A stretch of 64,000 bases of DNA from Advenella faeciporci. GTDB taxonomy: Bacteria > Pseudomonadota > Gammaproteobacteria > Burkholderiales > Burkholderiaceae_B. Shown here piece after piece: positions 20,172 to 30,131 of this stretch. The stretch is taken from contig NZ_BMYS01000019.1 in assembly GCF_014652395.1 (NCBI RefSeq), forward strand, positions 1 to 64,000, written 5' to 3'. Under the pieces are notes generated by a model that did no database searches, was not told where the DNA came from, and worked only from the letters and a program-made list of their open reading frames with translations. How positions within the stretch are numbered: position 1 is the first letter of the stretch; every line of letters starts with the position of its first letter. Both the position numbers and the translations under genes were made by a program.

Positions 20172-20810
20172 ATGAATTATCGTTTAACACGTCTAGCCGG
20201 TGTTCTGGTCGCCGGATCCATTCTGGCTGGTTGCGCAACACAGGGCGGTAACACCGCTGCCGGTGGCGGTATTGGCGCGGTAGTGGGTGCTGGCCTGGGG
20301 GCGTTGATTGGTGACAGCTCCAAAGCGGCAGGTATCGGAGCCGGTATCGGTGCGGTCACCGGGGCGATTGTTGGCTATAACTGGGATCGTATTGTTGGCA
20401 AGGTTGATCAGGCCGGCGGCAAGCAACTGGGTATTTCAACCACCCAAATGGCCGATGGCAGCCTGAAAGTCAATATTCCAGACGGCGCCACTTTCGATAT
20501 CAGTAAAGCCACGCTTAAGCCTGCCATTTACCCTGTCCTGAATGCACTGGCAACTTCCATGATCGAAGAGCCTACGTTGCGCCTGAAATCAGTCGGTCAT
20601 ACCGACAGCACCGGTTCAGCCGCCTTTAACCAGACCCTCTCGGTTAACCGTGCCTCAAGCGTGGTCAACTACCTGGCTTCCCAAGGAGTTGCCGCTGGCC
20701 GCATGAGTGTAGAAGGCCGTGGTCCTAATGATCCTGTTGCCGATAACAGCACGCCAAGCGGACGTGCCATGAACCGTCGCGTAGAGCTTTATCTATATGC
20801 TGTTCGTTAA
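20172..20810 (+). CDS. OmpA-family outer-membrane lipoprotein (YiaD-like)
   Basis: A 212-residue lipoprotein. The signal peptide ends in lipobox LAGC (Cys22). A Gly-rich glycine-zipper region follows (about 28-75), then a C-terminal OmpA domain (about 95-210) with the peptidoglycan-binding signature from VGHTDSTG to NRRVELYL. It should anchor in the outer membrane and hold peptidoglycan non-covalently. An AGGAGA site precedes the ATG, and an intrinsic terminator follows, so it is a single-gene unit. Confidence 0.93.
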   Translation: MNYRLTRLAGVLVAGSILAGCATQGGNTAAGGGIGAVVGAGLGALIGDSSKAAGIGAGIGAVTGAIVGYNWDRIVGKVDQAGGKQLGISTTQMADGSLKVNIPDGATFDISKATLKPAIYPVLNALATSMIEEPTLRLKSVGHTDSTGSAAFNQTLSVNRASSVVNYLASQGVAAGRMSVEGRGPNDPVADNSTPSGRAMNRRVELYLYAVR

Positions 20811-20849
20811 AATTCGCTCATAAGCCTGGGCTTGCCATGCAACCCTGAT

Positions 20850-20885
20850 AAAAGACCCTTGCAGTTTGTGTGGCAAGGGTCTTTT
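20850..20885. terminator. Bidirectional intrinsic terminator
   Basis: AAAAGACCCTTGC, ten-base loop, GCAAGGGTCTTTT: a perfect 13-base stem. It sits between the OmpA-type lipoprotein gene and the convergent mmsA gene and can end both. Confidence 0.92.
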
Positions 20886-20890
20886 GCGTT

Positions 20891-22411
20891 TTATTTGGCT
20901 GTTGGCATGGCAAACTCTGCGCCTTTGGACATGCTTTCAGGCCAGCGCTGCATGATGGATTTCTGGCGAGTGTAAAACCGCACGCCTTCTTCTCCGTACG
21001 CATGCATATCGCCAAAGAGGCTTTTTTTCCAGCCGCCAAATCCGTGCCAGGCCATGGGTACCGGAATGGGTACATTAATGCCCACCATGCCAACCAGAAT
21101 GCGGCGGGCAAATTCCCGCGCCGTGTGTCCATCGCTGGTAAAGCACGATACGCCATTGCCAAACTCATGGTTGTTGATCAGTTCAATTGCTTCACCCAGA
21201 TCGGCAACCCTGACGCAGGACAGCACAGGTCCAAAAATTTCCTCTTTGTAAATACGCATTGCGGGCGTGACGTGGTCAAACAGGGTGCCACCGGTGAAAA
21301 AGCCGCTTTCGTGTTCCGGAACAGTATAACCACGGCCATCAACAACCAGGCTGGCCCCTTCCTGGACACCTGATTCAATATAGGACTCAATTTTGTCCAG
21401 TGACTGACGGGTAACAATGGGGCCCATTTCAGCTTCCAGGTTCATGCCGTTCATGATTTTGAGGTTGCGGGTACGTTCTGCCAGCATTGGAATCAGTTTG
21501 TCTCCTACATCGCCCACCAGCAAGGCAACGGAAATGGCCATGCAGCGTTCACCGGCAGAGCCGTAGCCTGCACCCACCAGGGCATCAACGGCACGTTCCA
21601 GATCGGCATCGGGCATCACAACCAGATGGTTTTTGGCACCGCCCAAGGCCTGTACCCGTTTGCCGAAATGGGCAGCGCGTTCACTGATATAGTGGGCAAT
21701 GGGGGTAGAGCCAACAAAGCTGATGGCGGATACGTCAGGGTGTTCCAGCAAGGCATCAACCGCAGGTTTGCCTCCTTGTACAATGTTGAAAACACCATCG
21801 GGCAGGCCGGCCTGTTTCAACAGATCGGCCATGAACAGGGAGGCGCTGGGGTCCCGCTCACTGGGTTTGAGAATAAAAGTATTGCCTGCCGCAATAGCAA
21901 TCGGAAACATCCAGCAGGGAACCATGACCGGGAAATTGAACGGTGTGATGCCGGCGACTACGCCCAAAGGCTGGCGCATGGTCCAGTTGTCAATATCGGT
22001 GGAAACCTGATCGGTGTAATCGCCCTTGAGCAATTGGGGAATGCCGCAGGCAAATTCGATAATATCAATCCCTCTGGCCACTTCGCCCTGGGCATCGGTA
22101 AAGACTTTGCCATGTTCGGCGGTAATGATGGCTGCCAGGGTATCAGTATGCTCCTGCATCAGGCCCAGGAATTTGTTGATGATGCGGGCCCGGCGGATAG
22201 GGGGGGTATTGGCCCAGTTTGTGGCAGCAGCTTTGGCAGCCGCCACGGCATCGTTTATTTCCTGTTCGCCTGAAAGCACCACATGACGGGTTACAGCACC
22301 CGTGGCGGGATTGTAGACCGGCTGTTTTTCTGCCTGGGAGGGAGTGGTTTTTGTGCCATTAATATAATTAACAATATCTTCACTGCTGGCATAGGCCGGG
22401 ACTGGATTCAT
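20891..22411 (-). CDS. mmsA: Methylmalonate-semialdehyde dehydrogenase (CoA-acylating)
   Basis: A 506-residue aldehyde dehydrogenase of the MmsA/IolA subgroup. It oxidises methylmalonate or malonate semialdehyde to propionyl- or acetyl-CoA in valine, beta-alanine or inositol breakdown. Evidence is the catalytic Cys290 in GSAGERCMA, the NAD motif [11 protein letters not shown] (about 232-242), the Asn of GGAKNH in place of the usual general-base Glu region, and strong MmsA wording such as [11 protein letters not shown]. An AGGAG site precedes the ATG. No other pathway gene is adjacent; a divergent LysR gene 112 bases away is its likely regulator. Confidence 0.93.
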   Translation of the reverse strand: MNPVPAYASSEDIVNYINGTKTTPSQAEKQPVYNPATGAVTRHVVLSGEQEINDAVAAAKAAATNWANTPPIRRARIINKFLGLMQEHTDTLAAIITAEHGKVFTDAQGEVARGIDIIEFACGIPQLLKGDYTDQVSTDIDNWTMRQPLGVVAGITPFNFPVMVPCWMFPIAIAAGNTFILKPSERDPSASLFMADLLKQAGLPDGVFNIVQGGKPAVDALLEHPDVSAISFVGSTPIAHYISERAAHFGKRVQALGGAKNHLVVMPDADLERAVDALVGAGYGSAGERCMAISVALLVGDVGDKLIPMLAERTRNLKIMNGMNLEAEMGPIVTRQSLDKIESYIESGVQEGASLVVDGRGYTVPEHESGFFTGGTLFDHVTPAMRIYKEEIFGPVLSCVRVADLGEAIELINNHEFGNGVSCFTSDGHTAREFARRILVGMVGINVPIPVPMAWHGFGGWKKSLFGDMHAYGEEGVRFYTRQKSIMQRWPESMSKGAEFAMPTAK

Positions 22412-22495
22412 GATGCTGATCTCCTGTTTTGAAATGATGTTTTAAAGCAGTATAGAGAGCTGCCACCTGATGATCAATACTTGAAAACTGGATTT

Positions 22496-22517
22496 ATTGT
22501 TCATAATATTGGACAAT
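22496..22517. promoter_or_regulatory. Candidate LysR operator
   Basis: Interrupted palindrome ATTGT, 12 bases, ACAAT, in the gap between divergent mmsA and LysR, ending seven bases before the LysR ATG. Its position suits autoregulation. Inferred from symmetry only. Confidence 0.38.
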
Positions 22518-22523
22518 GCTTAA

Positions 22524-23456
22524 ATGGATATCCGAAAAATAGAACCTCTCTGGTCACACATTTACTGGCTTGGCATTCTTGATGATGCGGGCAGTTATAC
22601 AGCAGCGGCACAGCGATTGGGTGTGAGCAAGGCGGCCATGAGCCAGCGCATCCAGGAACTTGAAAAAGCGCTGGGCATCATGCTGGTGCAGCGTACGACC
22701 CGTAGCGTGCGTTTAACCGAAGCCGGGCAGGCCATGGTTGCCTTAACGCGTCCGGCTTTTGCCGAGATAGAAACCGGTTGTGAAAAAATACGGGAACTGG
22801 CCGGGCAGCCAAAGGGGGTCATCAGGGTAACCGCACCGGTTGCACTGGCCCGTCAGCAAATCGTACCGCGTCTGGCTGATTTCATGCGGGTTTATCCTGA
22901 AATCAAGATTGAAATCGAGCTGTCCGATCATATCAGCACGCTTGCGCAAGAGGGGTTTGATCTGGCTATCAGACATACTTCGGCCGTGCCTGAAACCTAT
23001 GTGGCATGGGTTTTGTGCCAAACCCAAACCCTGCTTCTGGCCAGTCCCGAATATATTCAGAGTCATGGCATGCCAGCCCATCCTTCAGATTTAATGAAGC
23101 ACAATTGCCTGACGTATTTGCGTTCGGGGTCCCGGCCTACCTGGCATTTTGAACGCAGGAAAGGCGCAGGGGAAAGAGTCAGTGTGCCGGTTAATGGTTC
23201 TTTTTCTGCCAATAATAGTGAAACGCTGCGGGAACTGCTTCTGGCCCATCAGGGTATTGCCGCCATTCCTGATTTTTCGGTGGCTGCCGAACTGAAAAAA
23301 GGCAGCTTGGTACCGGTTTTGTCACACTGGAAACCAGTGAGTGTTTTTGGAGAAAGCATTTTCGCTCTTCGCCCCTATAGCCCGCATGTACCTAATATTA
23401 TCCGGCTGTTTGTCAGTTATCTGAAAGCCGCTTTTGAAAATGAAAATTTTATTTAG
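22524..23456 (+). CDS. LysR-family transcriptional regulator
   Basis: A 310-residue LysR protein with the DNA-binding helix SKAAMSQRIQELE (about 34-46) and the usual effector domain (about 92-300). The wording (RTTRSVRLTEAG, SPEYIQSHGMP) puts it in the large DsdC/AaeR-like subgroup. It is divergent from mmsA and is likely to regulate it. Its stop overlaps the end of the convergent NRDE gene by four bases. Confidence 0.9.
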   Translation: MDIRKIEPLWSHIYWLGILDDAGSYTAAAQRLGVSKAAMSQRIQELEKALGIMLVQRTTRSVRLTEAGQAMVALTRPAFAEIETGCEKIRELAGQPKGVIRVTAPVALARQQIVPRLADFMRVYPEIKIEIELSDHISTLAQEGFDLAIRHTSAVPETYVAWVLCQTQTLLLASPEYIQSHGMPAHPSDLMKHNCLTYLRSGSRPTWHFERRKGAGERVSVPVNGSFSANNSETLRELLLAHQGIAAIPDFSVAAELKKGSLVPVLSHWKPVSVFGESIFALRPYSPHVPNIIRLFVSYLKAAFENENFI

Positions 23457-24229
23457 ATTTCAATTAAAAAATCAAACTTATTCTGGCTAACTGCCTGACC
23501 CATGGAGTTGTAAGTCATTTCACTGAACAGGGCTTGGCCATTTTTATGCACCGCAATAATGGTTGAACAGCGGGTGCCATAGTCGGGGCTGACAATAAAC
23601 GGACTGCTTAGCAGTCGCTCACGTTCCAGTGAAAGCCCGGTATTGGGCAAATCGTTGTCGGCAGCCCGGGTATTATCACGCAAAATATCAAAAATATCGG
23701 GTAATTGATCGGGCAGGAAATCAAGCTCAATACTGTCCAAGGCCTTGCGTAACCGCTCCGCCTTGGGCCATGGCGTATCCATCAGGTGGTTGGACAGCAC
23801 ATGGCTGCCCGGTTGCAGTTCTGCGGGTTTGGTCTGGTGGCTGCGATTGCTGATATATACGCTTTTATCCGGGCTGCCCACCACCAGGTTGAAGGCATTG
23901 TAATGTTCTGCCTTGGTTAAAATGGCACTGGCATAATCAAGAGCCGGCGTATCTTTTTGCAGGAATTCGCTAACCAAGTTGCCACGGGATGGGGCATTTG
24001 GGAGAATGGAATTGATGTCGCGGTAATTGGTTAGCAGGGCAAAACGGCCATTTTTATTAATGCCAAGCCAGGTGCCGCCACCCTCGCAGTCTATGCCGGC
24101 AATAATGTCCGGGTTGCTTTGCCATGGAGCGGCTGCCAAGGCCTTGCGCTGGTGAAATTCGTCCCGGTTGGCAGCGATGAATAATGGCCACTCGGGATGT
24201 TTCCTGATGGATAGATAGGCAATACACAT
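23453..24229 (-). CDS. NRDE-family protein (TANGO2 homologue)
   Basis: A 258-residue protein with the family's defining N-terminal ANRDEFHQR (about 19-27) and the GTWLGINKNGRFALLTN block (about 52-68). The mature N-terminus after Met is Cys2, as in Ntn-hydrolase-like relatives. Eukaryotic TANGO2 has been linked to haem and lipid handling, but the bacterial role is not settled. It lies 20 bases after the SulP transporter gene on the same strand and may be co-transcribed. Confidence 0.88.
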   Translation of the reverse strand: MCIAYLSIRKHPEWPLFIAANRDEFHQRKALAAAPWQSNPDIIAGIDCEGGGTWLGINKNGRFALLTNYRDINSILPNAPSRGNLVSEFLQKDTPALDYASAILTKAEHYNAFNLVVGSPDKSVYISNRSHQTKPAELQPGSHVLSNHLMDTPWPKAERLRKALDSIELDFLPDQLPDIFDILRDNTRAADNDLPNTGLSLERERLLSSPFIVSPDYGTRCSTIIAVHKNGQALFSEMTYNSMGQAVSQNKFDFLIEI

Positions 24230-24249
24230 AAAAATTTTCCCCGTAATAA

Positions 24250-26034
24250 TCAGACCCTGTCTTCCCAGTCAATCCATTCCACAATGTATGCATTCAGATA
24301 ACCATTGACGGCCTGCCCGATCGTCGGGAAGAAACGGTCATTGTCAAAACGGTCAGACAGACCGAATTTGCGTAATTTATCCCTGACCGGATCTTTCATT
24401 TCGGCAAAACACAGTTCAATACCAGCCGCCTTGAGCTGCTCGTCCAGCTCAACCAGCATATCTGCAGACGTGACATCAACACTGGTCACCGGCTCTGAGG
24501 TGATGACAATGCGCCGCACCGGGTGGGGGGATTTGGCAATGCTATCAAGGACGCAGTGATGGAAAAGCTCGGCATTGGCAAAGAAGAGGGGGGCATCCCA
24601 ACGTAGCAGGACTAAACCTGGTATGAGGCGGGCGGATGGATGACGACTAATGTCATGATAGCCCTTGAGTTGGTCAACTCGGCCAAGGATGGCGTAGTGT
24701 GGTCGCCATCCATCCCATAAATACTCCAGGATGGCAATTGATATGGCGATGCCAATACCTGGTAAAACACCGAATATGACGACACCGGCAAAACAAACGA
24801 TAGAAAGCCAGAACTCCCATTGCTGAATGCGATAAATGCGCTTGAGATCTTTGAACTCAAAAAAACCGAGAATAGAGGTAATGACAACGGCGGCAAGCGC
24901 TGGGGTTGGCAGATAATAAAGCAGATCGGGGGCCAATAATAAGAGCAGCCCGATAATGACAGCGCCAGTAATGCAGGCTAATTGGGTTTTTGCACCGGCC
25001 GCTTCAGATACCGGTGTACGTGAGACACTGCTGTTGACGGGGAAGCCCTGAAAAAAACCGGCGATGAAATTGGCAACCCCAAGCCCGAAGATTTCCTTGT
25101 TGGGGTTGATGTGGTCATTATATTTGGCAGCATAGGAACGGGATAAAATACTGGTTTGAGAGTTGGATAACAGGGCGATGGCACCCGCTCCCACAAGTAA
25201 TGATGACAGGTCATTGAGACTGATCAGGGGGATAGTGAATGAAGGCAATCCTTTTGGTAAAGCGCCCATGATTTTCACATCATGCCGGTCAAGCCCGTAA
25301 TAAGCGCTTACGATGGTTGCCAGGGCCAGTACCAGCAATGCGCCGGGTAAACGCTTGAAACGTTTGAGACTTAACAATAATACTAAAGAAACCATGCCTA
25401 TCAGCAGGGATATGTTATTGGTTTGGGTATTGGCCAGTGCCAATCCGATTTCTTTCAGCTTGAGAAAAATTCCGTCTGAACTTACCGATACGCCCAGCAA
25501 GGCAGGCGCTTGACTGATCAGTACGGTGAGTGCAATGCCGTTCATATAACCGTAGCGGATGGGTTTTGAAATCAGCTCAGTCATAAATCCAAGCTTTAAT
25601 AAACTGGCAAGGATGGAGATCAAGCCTGAAAGTATGGCCAGTGCGCCGGCCAGCGTAACCAGCCGTTCGGGGTTGCCGGCAGACATGGGTACAATAATGG
25701 CAAAGATTATGCCGGCCAATGCGGAGTCGGGTCCAATGACAAGTAAGCGGCTGGGACCGAAAATGGCATAAGCCAGCAGGGGGAGAATTGTGGCATACAG
25801 ACCGTAAATGCCGGGAAGTCCTGCGGCAATGGCATAGGCAATCCCAATCGGAATCAGCACGGTGGTAAGTACCAGGCCTGCGACCAGGTCATGACGAAGC
25901 CATTCCTTGCGATAGTGCAGGAGCGTGTTAAGCCCTGGCATCCACGATAATAGGCCAGTGGTGTCATCTTTGCGGGCGGCCAGTTTTCCTGAAGATGAAG
26001 GTGCCTGAATGGATGTTTTATTGTTTTTTGTCAT
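24250..26034 (-). CDS. SulP-family inorganic anion transporter with STAS domain
   Basis: A 594-residue permease. The N-terminal SulP core (about 45-435) has the usual 14 membrane segments, including GLVLTTVLIPIGIAYAIAAG and the GFFQGFPVNSSVSRT motif. A cytoplasmic STAS domain follows (about 460-575). SulP proteins take up sulfate, bicarbonate or dicarboxylates; sequence does not decide which. I use the ATG at 26034; the in-frame TTG six bases earlier is less likely. No carbonic anhydrase gene is adjacent, which would have pointed to bicarbonate. Given the sulfur genes elsewhere in the window, sulfate is plausible but unproven. Confidence 0.9.
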   Translation of the reverse strand: MTKNNKTSIQAPSSSGKLAARKDDTTGLLSWMPGLNTLLHYRKEWLRHDLVAGLVLTTVLIPIGIAYAIAAGLPGIYGLYATILPLLAYAIFGPSRLLVIGPDSALAGIIFAIIVPMSAGNPERLVTLAGALAILSGLISILASLLKLGFMTELISKPIRYGYMNGIALTVLISQAPALLGVSVSSDGIFLKLKEIGLALANTQTNNISLLIGMVSLVLLLSLKRFKRLPGALLVLALATIVSAYYGLDRHDVKIMGALPKGLPSFTIPLISLNDLSSLLVGAGAIALLSNSQTSILSRSYAAKYNDHINPNKEIFGLGVANFIAGFFQGFPVNSSVSRTPVSEAAGAKTQLACITGAVIIGLLLLLAPDLLYYLPTPALAAVVITSILGFFEFKDLKRIYRIQQWEFWLSIVCFAGVVIFGVLPGIGIAISIAILEYLWDGWRPHYAILGRVDQLKGYHDISRHPSARLIPGLVLLRWDAPLFFANAELFHHCVLDSIAKSPHPVRRIVITSEPVTSVDVTSADMLVELDEQLKAAGIELCFAEMKDPVRDKLRKFGLSDRFDNDRFFPTIGQAVNGYLNAYIVEWIDWEDRV

Positions 26035-26179
26035 GGTCAATCTGAAAAATCGGTAGGGTATACTCTCTAATCATTGGTATTGTAATGAAAATGTTTCATA
26101 ATTTACTGAAATGTATTTTTTGGTTTGATGTCGATACCCCAACATGATTAGTGTACCTGGGTAAGTAAAGGAAATTTGT

Positions 26180-27118
26180 ATGAATCGAAACGATCGTTTT
26201 CAGGAGCTGGTTGATATTGCTGCCGGTCTTGAAAAAAAACATGTTTGTGTGGTGGTTCATCCTTGCGATGAAGCTTCCCTGTCCAGTGCGGTACAGGCCG
26301 GTAAATTAAACTTGTTTATCCCTGTTCTGGTTGGTCCCGAAGAACGTATTCGTGTGGTTGCCCGGGAATATGATCTGGATATCAGTGGTTTGCAAATTAT
26401 TAATACCGGACATAGCCATGCCTCGGCTGATACCGCAGTTGCCGAAGTGCAGGCGGGCAGGGCAACGCTTATGATGAAAGGCAGCCTGCATAGTGATGAA
26501 TTGCTGCATTCGGTGCTGTGTTATAACGGTGGCCTGCGTACCGAACGTCGTATCAGTCATGTGTTTGTGATGGATGTGCCCAGCTACGATAAACTTCTAT
26601 TTATTACCGATGGGGCGATTAATATTTTTCCGACCTTGTGTGAAAAAGCCGATATTATCCGCAATGCTATCGATTTGCATCTTGCGCTGGGTCTGGATAC
26701 CCCGCGTGTGGCTATTTTGTCAGCGGTAGAGCAAATCAATGAAAAACTGCAAAGTACCATTGATGCGGCCGCCTTGTGTAAAATGGCTGATCGTGGGCAA
26801 ATCAAGGGTGGCATTCTGGATGGTCCGCTGGCCATGGATAATGCCATCAGCCCCGAGGCAGCCGCCATCAAGGGTATCCGCTCCGAGGTGGCCGGTCATG
26901 CCCAGATTCTGGTGGTTCCGGATCTGGAGGCTGGTAATATGCTGGTGAAAAATTTAACGTTTTTGTCAGGGGCCGATGCCGCGGGTATTGTATTGGGCGC
27001 AAGAGTGCCTATTGTTCTTACTAGTCGGGCAGATAGCGAACGAACCCGTTTGGCTTCGTGTGCAGTTGCGGCAGTGTATGCCGACAGTCTGCTTCAAAAC
27101 AGGGTCATTGGCAAATAA
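26180..27118 (+). CDS. pta: Phosphate acetyl/butyryltransferase (short form)
   Basis: A 312-residue protein made only of the catalytic PTA_PTB domain; long enterobacterial Pta has about 714 residues with extra N-terminal domains. It exchanges phosphate and CoA on an acyl group (acetyl-CoA to acetyl phosphate). Family wording includes LMMKGSLHSDELL, ISHVFVMDVP and GGILDGPLAMDNAIS. It is followed 14 bases later by acetate kinase, the next step. AAAGGAAA precedes the ATG. Butyryl or propionyl specificity cannot be excluded. Confidence 0.9.
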   Translation: MNRNDRFQELVDIAAGLEKKHVCVVVHPCDEASLSSAVQAGKLNLFIPVLVGPEERIRVVAREYDLDISGLQIINTGHSHASADTAVAEVQAGRATLMMKGSLHSDELLHSVLCYNGGLRTERRISHVFVMDVPSYDKLLFITDGAINIFPTLCEKADIIRNAIDLHLALGLDTPRVAILSAVEQINEKLQSTIDAAALCKMADRGQIKGGILDGPLAMDNAISPEAAAIKGIRSEVAGHAQILVVPDLEAGNMLVKNLTFLSGADAAGIVLGARVPIVLTSRADSERTRLASCAVAAVYADSLLQNRVIGK

Positions 27119-27132
27119 AAAACAGGTTGAAT

Positions 27133-28326
27133 ATGCAAGACACAATTTTAGTCATGAATGCAGGAAGTTCAAGTTTGAAGTTCCACCTTTATGAAACCGA
27201 TGGGATCAATACGCTTGAGTTTGCTTTGGGTGGGCAGGTTTCAGGCATTGGTGGCAAGCAGCCATCGTTCAAGGTTAAGGATAAACATCAAAAAATATTG
27301 GTTGAACAGTTTTTGCGGCCGGAGCAGGCCCAGAACTTACAGCTTTCCCAACGGGTGGTTGGTGATTGGTTTGGTACGGTCATTACCAAAGAACCGTTAG
27401 CCGTTGGGCATCGCATTGTGCATGGCGGGCCTGATTATGACCGTAGTGTCATGGTTGATAATGAGGTGATAAAAAAATTGGATGCCCTGGTATCGCTGGC
27501 CCCTCTGCATCAGCACAACAACCTGGAACCGGTTCATGTGATTTTTGAGAATTGGCCCCATATCCGGCAGGTCGCCTGTTTTGATACCGCTTTTCACCGC
27601 TCCAAGCCCGAAGTGGCTGATCGTTTTGCCTTGCCACAGTTTTACTATAAAGAAGGTATTCGTCGTTACGGCTTTCATGGGCTGTCATACGAATATATCG
27701 CAGGAAAAATGAGGCAGGACTACCCGGATGTAATGGCGGGTAAAGTGGTGGTGGCCCATTTGGGTTCCGGTGCATCGGCTTGTGCCATGCTTAATGGTCG
27801 TAGCCAGGAATCAACCATGGGTTTTACCGCACTGGATGGCTTGCCTATGAGTACCCGTTGCGGGCAAATGGATGCCGGTGTGGTATTGTGGATGCTTGAA
27901 CAGGGCATGACGCATGATGAAATCCAGCACTTGCTGTATAAAGAGTCTGGCCTTAAGGGACTTTCTGGCATCAGTGCTGATGTGCGTGAACTGCAAGGCA
28001 ACCCTGATCCGCGAGCCAGGCTGGCGATGGATTATTTTACATATCATATCGCCAAAGGTATTACAGGTTTGCTCACTGCGACCCAAGGGTTGGATGCGCT
28101 TGTATTTACGGCCGGTATCGGGGAAAACAGCCCGCGGGTCCGTTACGAAGTATGTAAGCATCTTGCCTGGCTGGGTGTCAGCATTGATCCTGACCTGAAT
28201 GACAACAATCAAGCCTGCATTAGTACGCCTGAAAGCAACATTGGCATTTATGTTATTCCCACCAATGAAGAACGGGTGATTGCCCGGCAAACACTGGCCC
28301 TGATCCGGGATTCGCACCGAGCCTAG
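27133..28326 (+). CDS. ackA: Acetate kinase AckA
   Basis: A 397-residue ASKHA-fold kinase that interconverts acetyl phosphate and acetate with ADP/ATP. Signatures are present: VMNAGSSSLKF near the start, GHRIVHGG, VACFDTAFH, VAHLGSGASACA and AGIGENSPRVR. I chose the ATG at 27133, because the reading frame upstream overlaps pta and has no family match. It forms an operon with the short Pta. Confidence 0.95.
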   Translation: MQDTILVMNAGSSSLKFHLYETDGINTLEFALGGQVSGIGGKQPSFKVKDKHQKILVEQFLRPEQAQNLQLSQRVVGDWFGTVITKEPLAVGHRIVHGGPDYDRSVMVDNEVIKKLDALVSLAPLHQHNNLEPVHVIFENWPHIRQVACFDTAFHRSKPEVADRFALPQFYYKEGIRRYGFHGLSYEYIAGKMRQDYPDVMAGKVVVAHLGSGASACAMLNGRSQESTMGFTALDGLPMSTRCGQMDAGVVLWMLEQGMTHDEIQHLLYKESGLKGLSGISADVRELQGNPDPRARLAMDYFTYHIAKGITGLLTATQGLDALVFTAGIGENSPRVRYEVCKHLAWLGVSIDPDLNDNNQACISTPESNIGIYVIPTNEERVIARQTLALIRDSHRA

Positions 28327-28371
28327 CGTGATTGGACAGTTCCCTCATAATACGCTAGACTGCCTGCATCT

Positions 28372-28455
28372 TGTCGGGGTGCCTTGCTCCTAGTGGTAAA
28401 GGCTGAGAAAACACCCGTGAACCTGATCCAGTTCGTACTGGCGGAGGAAATAGGA
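28372..28455 (+). promoter_or_regulatory. TPP riboswitch (thi-box)
   Basis: The conserved thi-box parts appear in order: TCGGGGTGC, GGCTGAGA, ACACCCGTGAACCTGATC, then a variable P3 arm and GGCGGAGGAAATAG. It lies about 110 bases upstream of a thiamine-precursor transport operon and should switch it off when thiamine pyrophosphate is plentiful. Confidence 0.96.
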
Positions 28456-28567
28456 TGCAATACCACAGGCCTGCACTTGGCCGGTATTTTCTTACGATCT
28501 TCTTTTGTCCATCACGCAATGATCAGAATTATTGTTAATTGCCATACAAAAGGAATCATTTCTATTC

Positions 28568-29317
28568 ATGTCACCCGGAATCAGCCTGCAAGCTATTGGC
28601 CTGAGCTACGCAGGCAAGCCCCTGTTCAGCCAGTTGAATGCGCATTTCAAGGGTGCTTGCTGGCATAGCATTTTGGGGCGTTCGGGCGTGGGCAAAAGCA
28701 GCCTGCTGCAAAGTATTGCCGGCCTGTTAAGCGGCACTGCGCTTGCTGGTAGTATTAATGCCAGTGACGGGCAGCCGTTACATGGCAGGGTGGCCTGGAT
28801 GGGGCAGCGTGATGCCTTGCTGCCCTGGCTCACGGTACAACAAAATGTATTGCTGGGTGTCCGTTTGCGTAAACAGGTGTCGGCCCAACATCAGGAGCGT
28901 GCCAATGCCATGCTTGAGCGGGTTGGCCTGGGCGGCAAGGCACAAAGCATGCCCGAGCATTTATCGGGTGGCCAGCGCCAGCGCGTGGCACTGGCACGAA
29001 CCTTAATGGAAGATAAACCCGTGGTATTAATGGATGAGCCTTTTTCGGCACTGGATGCCATTACCCGGCTTCAATTGCAAGACCTTGCGTCTACCTTGCT
29101 GCATGGTAAAACCGTGCTGTTGATTACCCATGATCCGCTTGAGGCACTTCGTTTAAGCGGGCAGGTTTGGGTCATGACAGAACGGCCGGTGGTATTGAAA
29201 ATGATGTTTGCGATTGATACACCGGCACCGCGCGCCCTCGATGATGCGCAGATTTTATCCTGGCAGGGTCAGTTACTGGCCTATCTGCAAAAAGACCAGG
29301 AGACACCGGCACCATGA
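28568..29317 (+). CDS. thiZ: Thiamine-precursor ABC transporter ATP-binding protein (ThiZ-like)
   Basis: A 249-residue ABC ATPase. Walker A GRSGVGKSS (about 37-45), signature LSGGQRQR (about 136-143), Walker B VVLMDEP (about 157-163) and the switch His in LLITHDP are intact. The ATG at 28568 is preferred over an in-frame TTG 36 bases upstream. It is the first gene behind the TPP riboswitch, so the substrate is probably the pyrimidine half of thiamine (formylaminopyrimidine, as for ThiXYZ). Its stop overlaps the permease start (ATGA). Confidence 0.9.
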   Translation: MSPGISLQAIGLSYAGKPLFSQLNAHFKGACWHSILGRSGVGKSSLLQSIAGLLSGTALAGSINASDGQPLHGRVAWMGQRDALLPWLTVQQNVLLGVRLRKQVSAQHQERANAMLERVGLGGKAQSMPEHLSGGQRQRVALARTLMEDKPVVLMDEPFSALDAITRLQLQDLASTLLHGKTVLLITHDPLEALRLSGQVWVMTERPVVLKMMFAIDTPAPRALDDAQILSWQGQLLAYLQKDQETPAP

Positions 29318-30066
29318 ATATTCATAAAACCTCACCTGGCTTGCGCCTGTTGCTGATTACCGCTGGCTTGCTGGCTTTGTGGCAGGCCCTTGTATGGCTG
29401 ACCAATACGCCGCATTTTATTTTGCCGGGTCCGTTTCGGGTCTTGAATGCCCTGTGGGAACAGCGTTCCCTGATTGGCGAACATGCTTTGGTTACCATGG
29501 CGGAAATTATCATGGGTATGGTGCTGGGCTGCCTGCTGGGCTTTGCCAGCGCCATGCTGTTGCAATGGTCCCGCTCATTCAGGGCATGGTTGCTGCCGGT
29601 GCTTATTGTCAGCCAGGCCATTCCGGTTTTTGCCCTGGCACCCATTCTGATGATCTGGTTGGGGTATGGCATGGCCTCCAAGGTGGTGATGGCTGCCCTG
29701 GTGATTTTTTTTCCGGTTACATCGGCCTGTTACGACGGCTTGCAGCGCACGTCGCGTGACTGGTTGCAACTGGCTCAAACCATGGGTGCAAGCTCCGCGC
29801 AGGTATTGTGGCAAATCCGTTTGCCAGCGGCCTTGCCGTCACTGGCATCGGGCCTGCGGGTGGCCGCAACGGTGGCACCTATTGGTGCGGTCATTGGCGA
29901 GTGGGTGGGTTCCAGCAGCGGCCTGGGTTACTTAATGCTGCATGCCAATGCCCGCATGCAGGTAGATACCGTGTTTGCCTCGCTTATTGTGCTGGCTTCT
30001 TTGTCATTATTGCTGTATTTCAGTGTTGATTACGTATTACGGAAATTGATTCACTGGACTGCATAA
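29314..30066 (+). CDS. thiX: Thiamine-precursor ABC transporter permease (ThiX-like)
   Basis: A 250-residue permease of the nitrate/taurine/pyrimidine type with about six membrane helices and the EAA-loop region MGASSAQVLWQIRLPAALP (about 153-171). It overlaps the ATPase gene by four bases, with AGGAG ahead of its ATG. Its role follows from the operon: a TPP riboswitch upstream and a ThiY-like binding protein downstream. Confidence 0.9.
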   Translation: MNIHKTSPGLRLLLITAGLLALWQALVWLTNTPHFILPGPFRVLNALWEQRSLIGEHALVTMAEIIMGMVLGCLLGFASAMLLQWSRSFRAWLLPVLIVSQAIPVFALAPILMIWLGYGMASKVVMAALVIFFPVTSACYDGLQRTSRDWLQLAQTMGASSAQVLWQIRLPAALPSLASGLRVAATVAPIGAVIGEWVGSSSGLGYLMLHANARMQVDTVFASLIVLASLSLLLYFSVDYVLRKLIHWTA

Positions 30067-30131
30067 TTTATTTTAGTTTTAAATTGATTTTTGGAAAAAT
30101 TAATGAACGGGATCAGGAGATCAGAAAGGAT

